Source of the DNA: an uncultured Thiothrix sp.
GTDB lineage: Bacteria; Pseudomonadota; Gammaproteobacteria; Poriferisulfidales; GCA-002705445
Reading direction: 5' to 3'
Length of the DNA stretch: 64,000 nt
Assembly: GCA_902624655.1 (NCBI GenBank)
Contig: CACNYJ010000001.1
Location: forward strand, 186,001 to 250,000
Shown here: positions 1-9,332 of the stretch, in pieces
Layout of the letters: the number at the start of each line of letters is the position of its first letter
How positions within the stretch are numbered: the stretch's first letter is position 1
Position numbers and translations under genes: made by a program
Notes under the pieces: generated by a model
Told to the model about the DNA's origin: nothing
Databases searched by the model: none
Seen by the model: the letters and a program-made list of their open reading frames with translations, nothing else

Positions 1-1
1 T

Positions 2-937
2 AGAAGAACTGGCCTCAGCACAGATGTCATTAGGGCATGGGAGCGTCGCTATAAAGCAGTAAAACCAACAAGAAGCTCTAATGGAAGAAGACTTTATTCA
101 GATAACGATGTAAAAAAATTAATGCTCCTTCAGAGAATTATAAGTGGAGGCAGAAGAATTGGTGATATAGCGAAGTTAAATATACAAAACCTTGAAGATT
201 TAATTGAGTCTGATGAATCAGCTGCCATTGTAAAAACATCTTTGACAAATAGACCAAGTACTGGATCTGTAATGGAACACTTCGATGGATCAATTGAAGC
301 CATAAGAGAATTAGATGCTACAAAATTAATTCAACTTTTTGAAATCGCATACAAGGAGCTTGGTCCAGTTTTTTTACTTGAAGACTTATTCGCTCCTTTA
401 ATTCAGCACGTAAGAGATGAGTGTAAACTTGGATCGTTTCGACAATCTCAAGAAAAATTTGTCGTTGAATTAATGAAATCTTTTCTTTTAATCAATTCAA
501 GCAAAGTAAAAAAACCTCTTAATAATAAGATACTAATAATTTCACCAATTTCACATAATGATAATTTAAGTATGCTAAGATTATGCCTTGTTTGTGAAGA
601 CTCTGAATGGATGCCAATTTATGTAGGCACTTCAACTTCAGCAGACGAGGTTTTGTTTAGCTATGAACAAGGAAGATGTGATTTGCTAATGGTGGTCGTA
701 GACCCAAATGGTAATCAGCAGTTTTTGCCAAACGAATTAAGAAAAATTAGAAGTCTTATAAAAGACGATGAAATTATAATATTTGGAGATACTGCGTCAT
801 CATACCAAGATGTAATTAGAGAAACTGGGTTTACGTCAGTCAATAATATAGGGGAACTTAGATTAGCTCTTGATAGAATTAAAGTTCTAACTGAATTCAA
901 ACCAGTAATACTCCACGCACAACCGGAGCAAACCTAA
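2..937 (+). CDS. MerR-family regulator with degenerate cobalamin-binding fold (5' partial)
   Basis: The gene enters from the left edge in an open frame from base 2, so its start lies outside the window. The first ~40 visible codons are a MerR winged helix (TDVIRAWERRY, then SNGRRLYSDND). A helical cap domain (~bases 320-500) and a Rossmann-like B12 fold (~530-900) follow, as in CarH/LitR light-responsive repressors. The residues that bind cobalamin in that family are gone. The cap motif W-x9-E-H reads C-x9-E-K (Cys at 422-424, Lys at 455-457), and the E/D-x-H-x-x-G loop has become SHNDNLS (~550-570). The stop is followed directly by the ATG of fabA, so the two are co-transcribed. DNA binding is likely; sensing B12 or light through B12 is not. 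Target genes cannot be told from here. Confidence 0.85.
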   Translation, partial: RRTGLSTDVIRAWERRYKAVKPTRSSNGRRLYSDNDVKKLMLLQRIISGGRRIGDIAKLNIQNLEDLIESDESAAIVKTSLTNRPSTGSVMEHFDGSIEAIRELDATKLIQLFEIAYKELGPVFLLEDLFAPLIQHVRDECKLGSFRQSQEKFVVELMKSFLLINSSKVKKPLNNKILIISPISHNDNLSMLRLCLVCEDSEWMPIYVGTSTSADEVLFSYEQGRCDLLMVVVDPNGNQQFLPNELRKIRSLIKDDEIIIFGDTASSYQDVIRETGFTSVNNIGELRLALDRIKVLTEFKPVILHAQPEQT

Positions 938-1456
938 ATGATACAACAAAAAAAATCTTATAAGCATGAAGAGCTTCTTGAGTGTGCAAAAGGAAACATG
1001 TTTGGCGAAGGTAACGCACAACTTCCAAATACTGGAATGTTGATGTTCGACACAATCTCAGAGATTAGCTCCTCAGGAGGCGAGTACAATAAAGGTTTTA
1101 TTGATGCATCTTTAGATATCAAACCAGACTTATGGTTTTTTGATTGTCATTTTATTAATGATCCAGTTATGCCGGGTTGCTTAGGACTTGACGCTATGTG
1201 GCAGCTAGTTGGTTTCTACTTGGGTTGGGCGCAATATCCAGGAAAAGGAAGAGCACTTGGTGTTGGAGAAGTAAAATTTACTGGACAAATATTACCAACA
1301 GCAAAAAAAGTAACCTACAAAATTCATGTAAAAAGATTGATTACGCGAAAATTAATTATGGGCATTGGTGACGGAATTGTATCTGTTGACGGAAGAGAAA
1401 TTTACACTGCAAAAGATTTAAGAGTAGGCTTATTTACCTCAACGGAAGGTTTTTAA
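938..1456 (+). CDS. fabA: 3-hydroxydecanoyl-ACP dehydratase/isomerase FabA
   Basis: FabA dehydrates 3-hydroxyacyl-ACP in type II fatty acid synthesis and isomerises trans-2- to cis-3-decenoyl-ACP, the branch point to unsaturated fatty acids. The protein is 172 residues, against 171 in E. coli, and aligns end to end. The hot-dog-fold active site is visible as [20 protein letters not shown], with catalytic His71 and Asp85 (E. coli His70 and Asp84). The ATG abuts the stop of the MerR-type gene, and the stop overlaps the next ATG (TAATG), so the gene sits inside an operon. The usual partner fabB is not adjacent and must lie elsewhere if the anaerobic unsaturated pathway is complete. A second dehydratase, fabZ, is present at 42389. 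Confidence 0.96.
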   Translation: MIQQKKSYKHEELLECAKGNMFGEGNAQLPNTGMLMFDTISEISSSGGEYNKGFIDASLDIKPDLWFFDCHFINDPVMPGCLGLDAMWQLVGFYLGWAQYPGKGRALGVGEVKFTGQILPTAKKVTYKIHVKRLITRKLIMGIGDGIVSVDGREIYTAKDLRVGLFTSTEGF

Positions 1457-2256
1457 TGAATTCTAGCAACTTGACCTGCTTAAACACCACTGGATATAAA
1501 TTTATCAATATAGATGATCTGAATAAAACGCTCGAAGAAGTTAAACTCATTTGCTCCAATAAAGGATTACTAGGAACTATATATATAGCTAATGAAGGTG
1601 TAAATATTAATTTGGCTGGCCCTGAAAATAAAATAACCAGCATAGAAAATTTTTTCGATAATCATGAATTATTTTCTGGAATCCATTTTAAACACACATA
1701 TTCAAAACAACCACCTTTTAAAAAACTCAAAATAAAGATCAAGCCTGAAATTATTAGTATCAAGCAGAAAACTAAGAACTTGTCGCGAGTTAAAAAGAAC
1801 TATGTTGAGCCAAAGGAATTACAAAAAATGCTAAACAATGGACAAGAAATTCATTTATTAGATACAAGAAATAATTATGAAATAAATATAGGTACTTTTA
1901 AAAATTCAAAAAATCTCAATATTCTTAAGTTTGAGGATTTTGTCGACAAATCTGATGAACTTAAAAATCTTGATGGTGAAGTTATTATGTTTTGCACCGG
2001 TGGCATAAGATGTGAAAAAGCTCAAGGTTTTTTATCTGAAAATGGGATTAGCTATTTTAAACAGTTGAAGGGCGGTATAATTAATTATTTAATAGAGACA
2101 GATGGAAAATATTGGGATGGAGAGTGTTTTGTATTTGATGATCGAATTACTATAGACAAAGAATTAAATCCTACTTATAAAAATTTGTGTCCAAATTGCC
2201 AAGTCATAATTAATTCCATTGATAGAAAAAGCTGTAATTGTAATATAACTTCATGA
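1456..2256 (+). CDS. trhO: tRNA uridine-34 hydroxylase, rhodanese family
   Basis: TrhO (YceA, UPF0176) makes 5-hydroxyuridine at the wobble position of a set of tRNAs, using molecular oxygen. The 266-residue protein has the family layout: an N-terminal acylphosphatase-like domain (residues ~1-100), a rhodanese domain (~115-225) with the active loop CTGGIRCEK whose catalytic Cys is residue 180, and a short C-terminal Cys cluster (CPNC at 245-248, then CNC). E. coli YceA is longer (350), mostly in its C-terminal tail. The ATG overlaps the fabA stop by one base, and the TGA overlaps the tatD start (ATGA), so translation is probably coupled. The substrate role is from family knowledge; the rhodanese loop is directly visible. 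Confidence 0.9.
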   Translation: MNSSNLTCLNTTGYKFINIDDLNKTLEEVKLICSNKGLLGTIYIANEGVNINLAGPENKITSIENFFDNHELFSGIHFKHTYSKQPPFKKLKIKIKPEIISIKQKTKNLSRVKKNYVEPKELQKMLNNGQEIHLLDTRNNYEINIGTFKNSKNLNILKFEDFVDKSDELKNLDGEVIMFCTGGIRCEKAQGFLSENGISYFKQLKGGIINYLIETDGKYWDGECFVFDDRITIDKELNPTYKNLCPNCQVIINSIDRKSCNCNITS

Positions 2257-3059
2257 ATAATAATTTAGTTGATATTTGCGTAAATCTAACCGATAAAGTT
2301 TTTTCAGGAAAAGAAGACACTATTATTAATGAAGCTAATAAAAAAAATGTCACCAAAATGGTATTGGTTGGCAATGATCTATCGTCGAGCAAGAAATGCC
2401 AAAGACTTGCAAAACAATATAATTTTGTTTCAACAGTTGGATACCATCCTCATAACGCCAAAGAATGGAAAGAGGATAGCTATGCAAAACTACAAAAATT
2501 GATAGAATTTGAAAATGTTAGAGCTGTAGGAGAGTGTGGCCTAGATTTTAATCGAAACTTTTCTCCTCCAGAGATACAGCATGAGGTATTTGCTAAACAT
2601 ATTGATTTGGCAAAAGAGTCAGGTTTACCGTTATTTGTGCATGAAAGAGATGCCTTTCACCAGATGCATAAAATAATCAGTGAAAACATAAAAGATTGTA
2701 AAAAAGTATTAGTGCATTGTTTTACTGGAACTAAAAATGCATTAGAAGACTATTTATCTCTTGGTGTTTATATCGGGTTAACCGGATGGATATGTGATGA
2801 TAGGCGAGGGAAGCATCTTAGAGATTTTATCAATATTATCCCTGATGACAGGCTTCTCATTGAGACTGATTCTCCATATTTATCTCCTTATATATCGTCA
2901 AAAGAGTCAAACATCACTTCTGAGATGAAATACTTAAATAAACCTGCTTATTTAACAGAGATTGCAAAAACGCTAGCAAAACACAGAAATCAATCTTATG
3001 ATCATATATGTGATATAACTTACAAAAATTACATAAATTTTTTCGGAACTGATAAATGA
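2253..3059 (+). CDS. tatD: TatD-family metal-dependent 3'-5' exonuclease
   Basis: TatD is a TIM-barrel metallo-hydrolase with 3'-5' exonuclease activity on DNA and RNA, linked to repair of oxidative damage. The start DICVNLTD resembles E. coli TatD proper (DIGVNLT) rather than the HxH-type paralogues YcfH and YjjV. The motif ECGLDFNRNFSPPEIQ is nearly the same as in E. coli TatD. Metal-binding positions are visible in FVHERDAF, VHCFTGT and the ETDSPYL motif near the end of the barrel. It has 268 residues against about 260 in the family. It overlaps trhO and bolA by four bases each (ATGA). Despite the name, no role in Tat protein export is implied. Confidence 0.92.
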   Translation: MNNNLVDICVNLTDKVFSGKEDTIINEANKKNVTKMVLVGNDLSSSKKCQRLAKQYNFVSTVGYHPHNAKEWKEDSYAKLQKLIEFENVRAVGECGLDFNRNFSPPEIQHEVFAKHIDLAKESGLPLFVHERDAFHQMHKIISENIKDCKKVLVHCFTGTKNALEDYLSLGVYIGLTGWICDDRRGKHLRDFINIIPDDRLLIETDSPYLSPYISSKESNITSEMKYLNKPAYLTEIAKTLAKHRNQSYDHICDITYKNYINFFGTDK

Positions 3060-3355
3060 GCGTAGAAAAAAAAATTGAACATACTTTAAGTGATAATTTT
3101 GATTTAAGTCATCTTGAGGTTATCAATGAAAGTCATATGCATAGTGGGCCTAACACTGATTCGCATTTCAAAGTTATTTTGGTCTCTGATGAATTTAAAG
3201 ACGTGAAATTGGTCCAGCGACACAGAAGAATCAATGAACTTTTAAAATTTGAATTAGATAATGGAGTACATGCTCTATCACTACATCTATTTACCAAGGA
3301 TGAATGGAAAGAAAAAGAAGAGTATGTCAAAGATTCTCCACCTTGTGCCAACTGA
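3056..3355 (+). CDS. bolA: BolA-family protein
   Basis: This is a 99-residue BolA/IbaG-fold protein. BolA proteins bind monothiol glutaredoxins through a shared [2Fe-2S] cluster and act in iron-sulfur trafficking; E. coli BolA also affects cell shape and transcription. The family signature is clear: SHMHSGPNTDSHFKV in the first half, then the helix QRHRRINELL and the strand VHALSLHLFT. The conserved His of the RHR.IN segment is a typical cluster ligand. It is the last gene of the plus-strand unit and overlaps the tatD stop. BolA is firm; assignment to BolA rather than IbaG rests on length and the N-terminal extension. Confidence 0.92.
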   Translation: MSVEKKIEHTLSDNFDLSHLEVINESHMHSGPNTDSHFKVILVSDEFKDVKLVQRHRRINELLKFELDNGVHALSLHLFTKDEWKEKEEYVKDSPPCAN

Positions 3356-3400
3356 TTTATTTTCAAGCATCCGCCCATGAATTTGAATCAGTAATTACTT

Positions 3401-4030
3401 TCATTTTTCGGATAATAATTGTTCTTTTTGTAATATTTTATGTAATTTTCTTGCAAAGCTAATCAATATAATTAATACAACAATCATAAGGAAAACATTT
3501 CGTGTTGCAAAATAGTTATATACTGCATGAAAACCTATAGCAAAGAATAAAGATTTAAATAAATTTAATGTGTCTTTATTTTTAAACATATAAAGACCAA
3601 AGTAATAGCCCATAATTATTCCACAACAAGCATGCAAAGGAATGGCAGTAAATGCTCTTATGATGGCAACTGCATCTGGAGATCCGCCAGAGTAATAAAC
3701 ATATTGGAGATTTTCGAAAGTTGCAAAACCTAAAGAGACTAATGTTCCGTATACAATCGCATCCATAGGTTCGTCAAAGTTTGTGCTTCTGCTAACATAA
3801 AAATAAATTGTTAAGAATTTCAAAGTTTCCTCTGTAAAGCCTGCTAAGTAAGCATAACTAGCATCTGGTATTAATTTATCATTTAGAATTGCTGCCGGAA
3901 CAATAATAATAGTGCCTGCAACAAAAGTCAGAAAGCATGTGCCCTTAGGTTCAGGAAACCTGTCGGCTTTAATAATGTAAGCAACTATTAAAAGAGGCGG
4001 GGCAACTGCAAGTAAGAATGTAAGATCCAT
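3401..4030 (-). CDS. PrsW-like intramembrane metalloprotease
   Basis: The protein is 209 residues with about six hydrophobic segments and belongs to the PrsW/ABI-like membrane protease group, which in Bacillus cleaves the anti-sigma factor RsiW. Active-site motifs are visible: EExxK (Glu67, Glu68, Lys71), FxxxE (Phe102, Glu106), a His in the next helix (His133) and a late His in GFHAVYNY (His168). It is the last gene of the minus-strand run that starts at rpe and follows the CPXCG gene after 14 bases. The substrate is unknown, and no sigma/anti-sigma pair is in this window. The family call is good; peptidase activity is inferred from the motifs. Confidence 0.85.
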   Translation of the reverse strand: MDLTFLLAVAPPLLIVAYIIKADRFPEPKGTCFLTFVAGTIIIVPAAILNDKLIPDASYAYLAGFTEETLKFLTIYFYVSRSTNFDEPMDAIVYGTLVSLGFATFENLQYVYYSGGSPDAVAIIRAFTAIPLHACCGIIMGYYFGLYMFKNKDTLNLFKSLFFAIGFHAVYNYFATRNVFLMIVVLIILISFARKLHKILQKEQLLSEK

Positions 4031-4044
4031 ATCTCTATATTAAA

Positions 4045-4233
4045 TTATTCATTTTCTTTTCTTGTGTTAATAAAAATATCCTCATTATGACTTATTTCAA
4101 CATTTATTATAATTGGACTACAGCACACTTCACAGTCTTCAACATATTCCTGTTGATCAATAGTTCCGTCTACAAGAATTGTAATATTTTCTCCACAATA
4201 TGGGCAAAAAGTGATTTGTTCAGATACATCCAT
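4045..4233 (-). CDS. Small CPXCG-motif cysteine-rich zinc protein
   Basis: This is a 62-residue protein with two CxxC-type knuckles, CPYCGE at residues 10-15 and CEVCCSP in the middle, as in the CPXCG (Cys_rich_CPXG) family of proteobacteria. The four spaced cysteines suggest one bound zinc. The biochemical role of the family is not established. It lies between the Nudix and PrsW genes in the same direction, with only a few bases on each side, so it is part of that operon. The ATG at 4233 is the only sensible start: the ATG at 4238 meets a stop at once. Confidence 0.85.
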   Translation of the reverse strand: MDVSEQITFCPYCGENITILVDGTIDQQEYVEDCEVCCSPIIINVEISHNEDIFINTRKENE

Positions 4234-4237
4234 TACA

Positions 4238-4810
4238 TTAATTACGGGTTATTATGTATTCATTATTTATTTTATCAACGACTCCTGTATGTGGCTTATT
4301 TGATAATTCTTGACCATAAAACAATTTTAAATTTTCTGTAATTATTGGAAATGCTAAATCATCCCAAGGTATCTCATCTTGAGAGAATAATTTTGTGTCG
4401 AAAGATTCTTCGGGGCCTGGGCTGTGTTTTCCATCTTTTAAAGTTCCATAATACATTATATAAATTTGGCTAATATGAATAAGACTGTAAATCGAGAATA
4501 TTCTTAGATCATCAGAATATGCATTTGCTTCTTCTATACTCTCTCTTGCAGCACCTGCTTCAAGAGGCTCCTCGTTTTCTAAAAAACCCGCTGGCAAAGT
4601 CCAAAAATTAATTCGAGGTTCAATTGCTCTCTTACAAAGAAGTATTTTTTTTTCCCATTCAAGAATACAACCCGCGACAATGTTAGGGTTTTGATAGTGA
4701 ATAAATTTACAACTTTGACATATGTATCTTGGTTTGTTATCACCTTGCGGTACAGAAAAATCTATTTCACTAGATCCGCATTGACAACAATTTTTAATCT
4801 CAATTTTCAA
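4238..4810 (-). CDS. Nudix hydrolase with N-terminal zinc ribbon
   Basis: This 190-residue protein begins with a zinc ribbon (Cys8, Cys11, Cys31, Cys34), as in NudC-like and ADP-ribose pyrophosphatase-type Nudix enzymes. A complete Nudix box follows: Gly75-x5-Glu81-x7-Arg89-Glu90-x2-Glu93-Glu94, with the usual late Gly replaced by Asn96. It hydrolyses a nucleoside diphosphate linked to some group X; the exact substrate cannot be read. The start is TTG at 4810, one base after the trpDC stop, with no clear ribosome binding site, so it probably depends on translational coupling. Downstream are the CPXCG and PrsW genes. Confidence 0.85.
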   Translation of the reverse strand: MKIEIKNCCQCGSSEIDFSVPQGDNKPRYICQSCKFIHYQNPNIVAGCILEWEKKILLCKRAIEPRINFWTLPAGFLENEEPLEAGAARESIEEANAYSDDLRIFSIYSLIHISQIYIMYYGTLKDGKHSPGPEESFDTKLFSQDEIPWDDLAFPIITENLKLFYGQELSNKPHTGVVDKINNEYIITRN

Positions 4811-4811
4811 T

Positions 4812-6623
4812 TTAATTTATAAATATTTCTTTAAATTTATTTTTTGGATCTTTGGCAGTCATTAATGATTCACCAACTAAAAAGGTATTTATACCGCAAT
4901 CATTCATTATTTTTACATCATTACTTGAATGTATTCCACTCTCCGCAATAATAAGTTGATCATTATTTATATATTTTATAAGGTCAATTGTTGTATTTAA
5001 ATCAACTTCAAACGTATGCAGATTTCTATTATTAATTCCAATAATATCACAATTGATTTCTAAAGCTGCTTCAAGTTCATTATGGTCATGCACTTCAACA
5101 ATTACATCTAAATTTTTTTGTTTAGCCTCCTTATAAAGTTTTTCCATTAGTTTCTTATCAAGGGCTGCTGCTATTAAAAGAATGCAATCAGCCCCCATAA
5201 CAATTGATTCATCAATTTGATACTCATCTATGATGAAATCTTTTCTCAGAATTGGAAGATTACATCCTTTTTTTGCCATTTCCAAAATTGCACCTGAGCC
5301 CTTAAAATATTTTGCATCAGTTAATACGGAAAGACATGCTGCACCCATTTCTTCAAAATCTGAAGCAACCTTAGCCGGTATTATATTCATGTTAATGTCA
5401 CCTAAACTGGGGGAGGCTCTTTTTATTTCAGCAATCACTGCTGCTTTATTTTGCTCGATTTTTAGAAGCAAGGCTTGTTTAAACTTTCTTCTGAGAGATT
5501 TCATATAATCAATTTCTACCAAATCTTCTAGAGGTATTTTAGCTTTTCTTTCAGAAACCTCTTTAGCTTTATTTTCTAAAATCTCATCAAGTATCTTTGG
5601 AGTTTGAATTCTCTCGGGCATGGACTTTTTAATTGCATTATATTTTTTTAAACCTTCTCCCGACTCTATAATTTCTTTTGCAAATAGAATACTTTCCTCA
5701 AGAGATTTTTTTATACCGCTAACATATATTGCTGCACCTGCATTTAAACTGATCATATTTACCGCTTCTTTATTTTTATTTTCAAGCATTTCTAAAAAAA
5801 TTTTATAACTTTCTTCTACATTTTTTACTTTAAGAGATTCAAGCGAACATGGTTCAAGCCCAAAATCTTTAGGATTTATTTTATATTCTTTTATCTCGCC
5901 ATTATCTAGTTCTGCTACATAGGTATTTTTCTCGCAAGAAATTTCATCTAAACCCTCTTCTGAGTGAACAATCAGTGCTTTCTCTACGCCAAGCTCTTGA
6001 GCAACTTTTGCAATCGGCGTAACAAGTTTTTTATCATATACACCAAGTATTTGAAATTTTGCATTTGCTGGGTTAGACAAAGGCCCAAGAACATTAAAAA
6101 TTGTTCTGGTTTTGATAGATTGTCTTACCTTCGCAACATTTTTCATAGCTTTATGGTATCTCGGAGCAAACATAAAAGTAATTCCGTGTTCTTCAAAACA
6201 TTTTTTTGATTGTTCCTCATTTAAATCTATATTTATTCCAGCATGTTCTAAAAGATCAGCACTACCAGATTTACTTGAAATAGATTTGTTTCCGTGCTTT
6301 GCAATCTTAACTCCAGCTGCAGATGCAACTATTGCAGAAGCTGTTGATACGTTAAAGGTGTTTTGACCATCACCACCTGTCCCACAAGTATCAACAAGTT
6401 TATCTGATAGTAAATTTAACTTGTGGCACATTTCTCTTAAAACTTCTGCTGCCCCAGTAATTTCTTCAACACTTTCGCCCTTCGTTTTCAGTGTCATTAG
6501 AAATGAAATTATTTCAGCATCATTGCATTCATTATTCATAATGCTTAAAAATACTTTTTTTATTTCTTCTTTCTTAAGACTATTGCCCGACGAAATTTTT
6601 TCTATAGCTTCATTTATATTCAT
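4812..6623 (-). CDS. trpDC: TrpD-TrpC fusion: anthranilate phosphoribosyltransferase / indole-3-glycerol-phosphate synthase
   Basis: One 603-codon frame carries two tryptophan enzymes. Residues 1-~335 are TrpD, with the phosphoribosyl-binding loop CGTGGDG (80-86) and the KHGNKS segment (109-114). Residues ~341-603 are TrpC, a TIM barrel with IKRASPS (catalytic Lys401), LRKDF (Lys461), Glu510, INNRNL (530-535) and AESG (Glu561). The junction around residues 335-342 has almost no linker: the last TrpD helix runs into the TPKILDEI start typical of free TrpC. Together the halves turn anthranilate into phosphoribosylanthranilate and, after TrpF acts elsewhere, close the indole ring. The ATG overlaps the trpG stop (ATGA). 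trpF, trpB and trpA are not here. Confidence 0.95.
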   Translation of the reverse strand: MNINEAIEKISSGNSLKKEEIKKVFLSIMNNECNDAEIISFLMTLKTKGESVEEITGAAEVLREMCHKLNLLSDKLVDTCGTGGDGQNTFNVSTASAIVASAAGVKIAKHGNKSISSKSGSADLLEHAGINIDLNEEQSKKCFEEHGITFMFAPRYHKAMKNVAKVRQSIKTRTIFNVLGPLSNPANAKFQILGVYDKKLVTPIAKVAQELGVEKALIVHSEEGLDEISCEKNTYVAELDNGEIKEYKINPKDFGLEPCSLESLKVKNVEESYKIFLEMLENKNKEAVNMISLNAGAAIYVSGIKKSLEESILFAKEIIESGEGLKKYNAIKKSMPERIQTPKILDEILENKAKEVSERKAKIPLEDLVEIDYMKSLRRKFKQALLLKIEQNKAAVIAEIKRASPSLGDINMNIIPAKVASDFEEMGAACLSVLTDAKYFKGSGAILEMAKKGCNLPILRKDFIIDEYQIDESIVMGADCILLIAAALDKKLMEKLYKEAKQKNLDVIVEVHDHNELEAALEINCDIIGINNRNLHTFEVDLNTTIDLIKYINNDQLIIAESGIHSSNDVKIMNDCGINTFLVGESLMTAKDPKNKFKEIFIN

Positions 6624-7201
6624 TTAATATCAAGAAAATTTTTTAAAATTTGATGGCCATGCTCGCTCATGATTGATTCTGGATGAAATTGTACACCATA
6701 AGTATGATAATCTTTATGCCTAATTGCCATGATTTCATCGTCTTTTTTATTTTCGGAAATTGTTCTTGCAATAACTTCTAAACAATCTGGTATCGTTTCT
6801 TTTTCAATCACCAATGAATGGTATCTTGTTGCAATGTATGGTGTAGGCAAATCTTTAAAAATAAAGGATTGATCATGATGAATTTTAGAAGTTTTTCCGT
6901 GCATAATTTTTTTCGCCTTAATGATTTTGCCTCCAAAAGCTGCTCCAATACTTTGATGTCCTAAACAGATTCCAAGTATTGGCAATTTTTTATGAAAATG
7001 GTCAATGGTTTTAATTGATATGCCTGCTTCCTTTGGCGTGCAAGGGCCGGGAGAAATAACTATTTTTTCCGGCTCCATAATTTCAATATCTTTTAAAGAT
7101 ATCATATCATTTCTTACAACTTTAACATCACAACCTAGCTCACCCAAATATTGGACGATGTTATATGTAAATGAATCATAATTGTCTATCATTAAAATCA
7201 T
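6620..7201 (-). CDS. trpG: Anthranilate synthase glutamine amidotransferase subunit
   Basis: TrpG is a class I glutamine amidotransferase that feeds ammonia to TrpE. The 193-residue protein shows the whole catalytic triad: Cys79 in GICLGHQ, and His173 and Glu175 in QFHPES. It begins [12 protein letters not shown], typical of TrpG/PabA. It is a free subunit, not fused to TrpD as in E. coli. Its ATG overlaps the trpE stop, and its TGA overlaps the trpDC start (both ATGA), which couples translation of the complex. It could also serve PabB in folate synthesis if no separate pabA exists. Confidence 0.95.
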   Translation of the reverse strand: MILMIDNYDSFTYNIVQYLGELGCDVKVVRNDMISLKDIEIMEPEKIVISPGPCTPKEAGISIKTIDHFHKKLPILGICLGHQSIGAAFGGKIIKAKKIMHGKTSKIHHDQSFIFKDLPTPYIATRYHSLVIEKETIPDCLEVIARTISENKKDDEIMAIRHKDYHTYGVQFHPESIMSEHGHQILKNFLDIK

Positions 7202-8661
7202 TTATTTCCCTCTTTAGCATTTGCTATTTCTGATGCTTTTAACAGCGCCATTGCCTTATTCATTGTTTCCTCCCATTCTGTTTCAGGAACAGAGTCATAA
7301 ACAATTCCAGCCCCTGCTTGAACATGAACAAAGCCATCTTTTATTATTGCTGTCCTAATTGATAAGGCTGTATCTAAGTCTCCAGTCCACGACAAGTAAC
7401 CGATTGCTCCAGAATATATTCCTCTTTTTAAAGGTTCAAGCTCATTGATAATTTCCATTGCCCTTATTTTCGGAGCGCCTGAAACGGTTCCCGCAGGGAA
7501 GGTTGCTCTTAAAACATCTAATGGCCTTGTTTTATCTGCAACTATACCATTTACATTTGAAACTATATGCATCACATGAGAATATCTTTCAATTATCATT
7601 TTTTCGGTAAGTTTTACGGTCCCAACTTTTGAGATTCTTCCAATATCATTCCTCCCTAGATCAATGAGCATTAAGTGCTCTGCTAACTCTTTAGGATCAC
7701 TTAACAAATCTTTTTCATTTTTTTGATCTTCTTGCTCACTTTCCCCCCTCGGCCTTGTTCCTGCAATTGGCCTTACTGTAACTTTATCATCTTCTAACTT
7801 AACAAGAATTTCTGGGGAAGATCCAATAATTTGAAATCCATCCATATCAAGAAAATACATATACGGAGATGGATTAAGTTTTCTTAGAGCTTCGTACATA
7901 CCAATTGGCTCACCATCAAATTTTTTTGAAAGCCTTTGGGATAAGACAACCTGCATAACATCACCTTCAGAAATATATTCTTTGGTTTTTATTACTGCAT
8001 TTAAAAAATTTTCTTTTTTGAACGATGAGGTAAATTCGTTTTTTAAAACCGCTCCTTTAATTTCACCAATTTGCTTTTCTCTATTAATACTTTCTTCAAG
8101 CTCTTTTAGTCTTTCTATTGATTCTTCATAGCTGTTTTCTTTACTTGTTTCAGCATTGAGAATAATATGAGCACAGTTTTCTTGGTTATCAAAAATAATA
8201 ATTTCATTGCAAACAAATAAAAAAATATCTGGAACTTTAAGAGTATCTTTTTTTTCTATTTTTAACTTATTTTCTATAAATTGAATAGTCTCATAGCCAA
8301 AATAACCAACTAAACCACCAGCAAATGGTAAATCTTCGGGCAAATTTTTTACTTTATTTTGAGTATAAAAATTTTCAATCCAGTTCAAAGGATTGTCTGT
8401 TTCGAATTTTTTTGTTCCATTCTTGCTTACATAGTGGATTTCATTACCAAAAACTTTTATTGTTTCATCCGAGCACGTTCCAATGATTGAATATCTACTC
8501 CATTTACCTTTTTGAGAGCCTGACTCAAATAGAAACGAATTTTGATCTTTTATTTTTTTATATGTATCGAGAGGGCTTGCGTTAAAATTTTCTATGATTT
8601 TATTTACTGATATTCTGGTATTTCCTTCACTTGCAAGTTTTATAAATTCTTCTTTTTGCAT
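7198..8661 (-). CDS. trpE: Anthranilate synthase component I
   Basis: TrpE converts chorismate and ammonia to anthranilate. The 487-residue protein has the N-terminal regulatory region and the C-terminal chorismate-binding domain, with motifs [29 protein letters not shown] and [15 protein letters not shown]. The tryptophan-binding Ser of the feedback site appears kept ([19 protein letters not shown]), so allosteric inhibition by tryptophan is likely. It lies eight bases after rpe and overlaps trpG. No leader peptide or attenuator fits in that short gap, so control would have to act at the rpe promoter or at the enzyme. Confidence 0.96.
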   Translation of the reverse strand: MQKEEFIKLASEGNTRISVNKIIENFNASPLDTYKKIKDQNSFLFESGSQKGKWSRYSIIGTCSDETIKVFGNEIHYVSKNGTKKFETDNPLNWIENFYTQNKVKNLPEDLPFAGGLVGYFGYETIQFIENKLKIEKKDTLKVPDIFLFVCNEIIIFDNQENCAHIILNAETSKENSYEESIERLKELEESINREKQIGEIKGAVLKNEFTSSFKKENFLNAVIKTKEYISEGDVMQVVLSQRLSKKFDGEPIGMYEALRKLNPSPYMYFLDMDGFQIIGSSPEILVKLEDDKVTVRPIAGTRPRGESEQEDQKNEKDLLSDPKELAEHLMLIDLGRNDIGRISKVGTVKLTEKMIIERYSHVMHIVSNVNGIVADKTRPLDVLRATFPAGTVSGAPKIRAMEIINELEPLKRGIYSGAIGYLSWTGDLDTALSIRTAIIKDGFVHVQAGAGIVYDSVPETEWEETMNKAMALLKASEIANAKEGNK

Positions 8662-8669
8662 TTTGTTGA

Positions 8670-9332
8670 TTAAGCAGAAATCTCTTGCTTCATTTTTGAA
8701 ATTGCTTCTTCATAATTTTCAGTATTAAATATTGCTGAACCAGCAACGAATATGTTCGCTCCAGCATCGTGAATTGTTTTTATATTTTTTATACCAATTC
8801 CTCCGTCTACTTCAATTTCAACATTACACCCTGAGTTATCAATCATTTCCTTACATTTTTTAATTTTATCAAGTGAATTATCGATAAATTTTTGTCCACC
8901 ATAACCAGGATTTACGGACATAATTAATATGAAGTCTATTTTATCTAAAATGTGGTCAAGCAAAGATAGTGGCGATGCAGGATTGAGAGCAATACCAGCT
9001 TTACAGTTTTTACTTTTAATAAGTTCAATACTTCTATCAACGTGCTGAGTTGCCTCAGGGTGGAAAGATATCATCGAAGCACCAGCATCACAAAACTGCG
9101 TTATTAGATCATCAACAGGTGTTGTCATTAAGTGAACATCGATAGGTTTTTTTACCCCAAAATTGATCAGTGATTTACAAACTAATGGTCCAACTGTAAG
9201 ATTTGGAACATAGTGATTATCCATAACGTCAAAATGAATTATATCAGCGCCTGCTAATATAACGTCATTGACCTCTTTACCAAGCTCTGCGAAGTTTGCA
9301 GACAAAATTGATGGGGCTATAAAATTTTTCAT
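8670..9332 (-). CDS. rpe: Ribulose-phosphate 3-epimerase
   Basis: Rpe interconverts ribulose-5-phosphate and xylulose-5-phosphate in the pentose phosphate pathway, which also supplies PRPP for the adjacent tryptophan genes. The 220-residue TIM barrel has the family motifs APSILSANFAELG, HFDVMDNHYVPNLT (metal His and Asp), MSVNPGYGGQKF and VDGGIG. It is the first gene of the minus-strand tryptophan unit. In Pseudomonas and relatives gph usually sits between rpe and trpE; here the gap is eight bases and gph is absent. Its promoter should lie in 9333-9444, shared with the divergent ATP sulfurylase gene. Confidence 0.96.
   Translation of the reverse strand: MKNFIAPSILSANFAELGKEVNDVILAGADIIHFDVMDNHYVPNLTVGPLVCKSLINFGVKKPIDVHLMTTPVDDLITQFCDAGASMISFHPEATQHVDRSIELIKSKNCKAGIALNPASPLSLLDHILDKIDFILIMSVNPGYGGQKFIDNSLDKIKKCKEMIDNSGCNVEIEVDGGIGIKNIKTIHDAGANIFVAGSAIFNTENYEEAISKMKQEISA

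Noticed and set aside
3356-3400. Possible terminator between the convergent bolA and PrsW-like genes.
   Set aside because: No stable stem followed by a T run can be drawn in the 45 bases.
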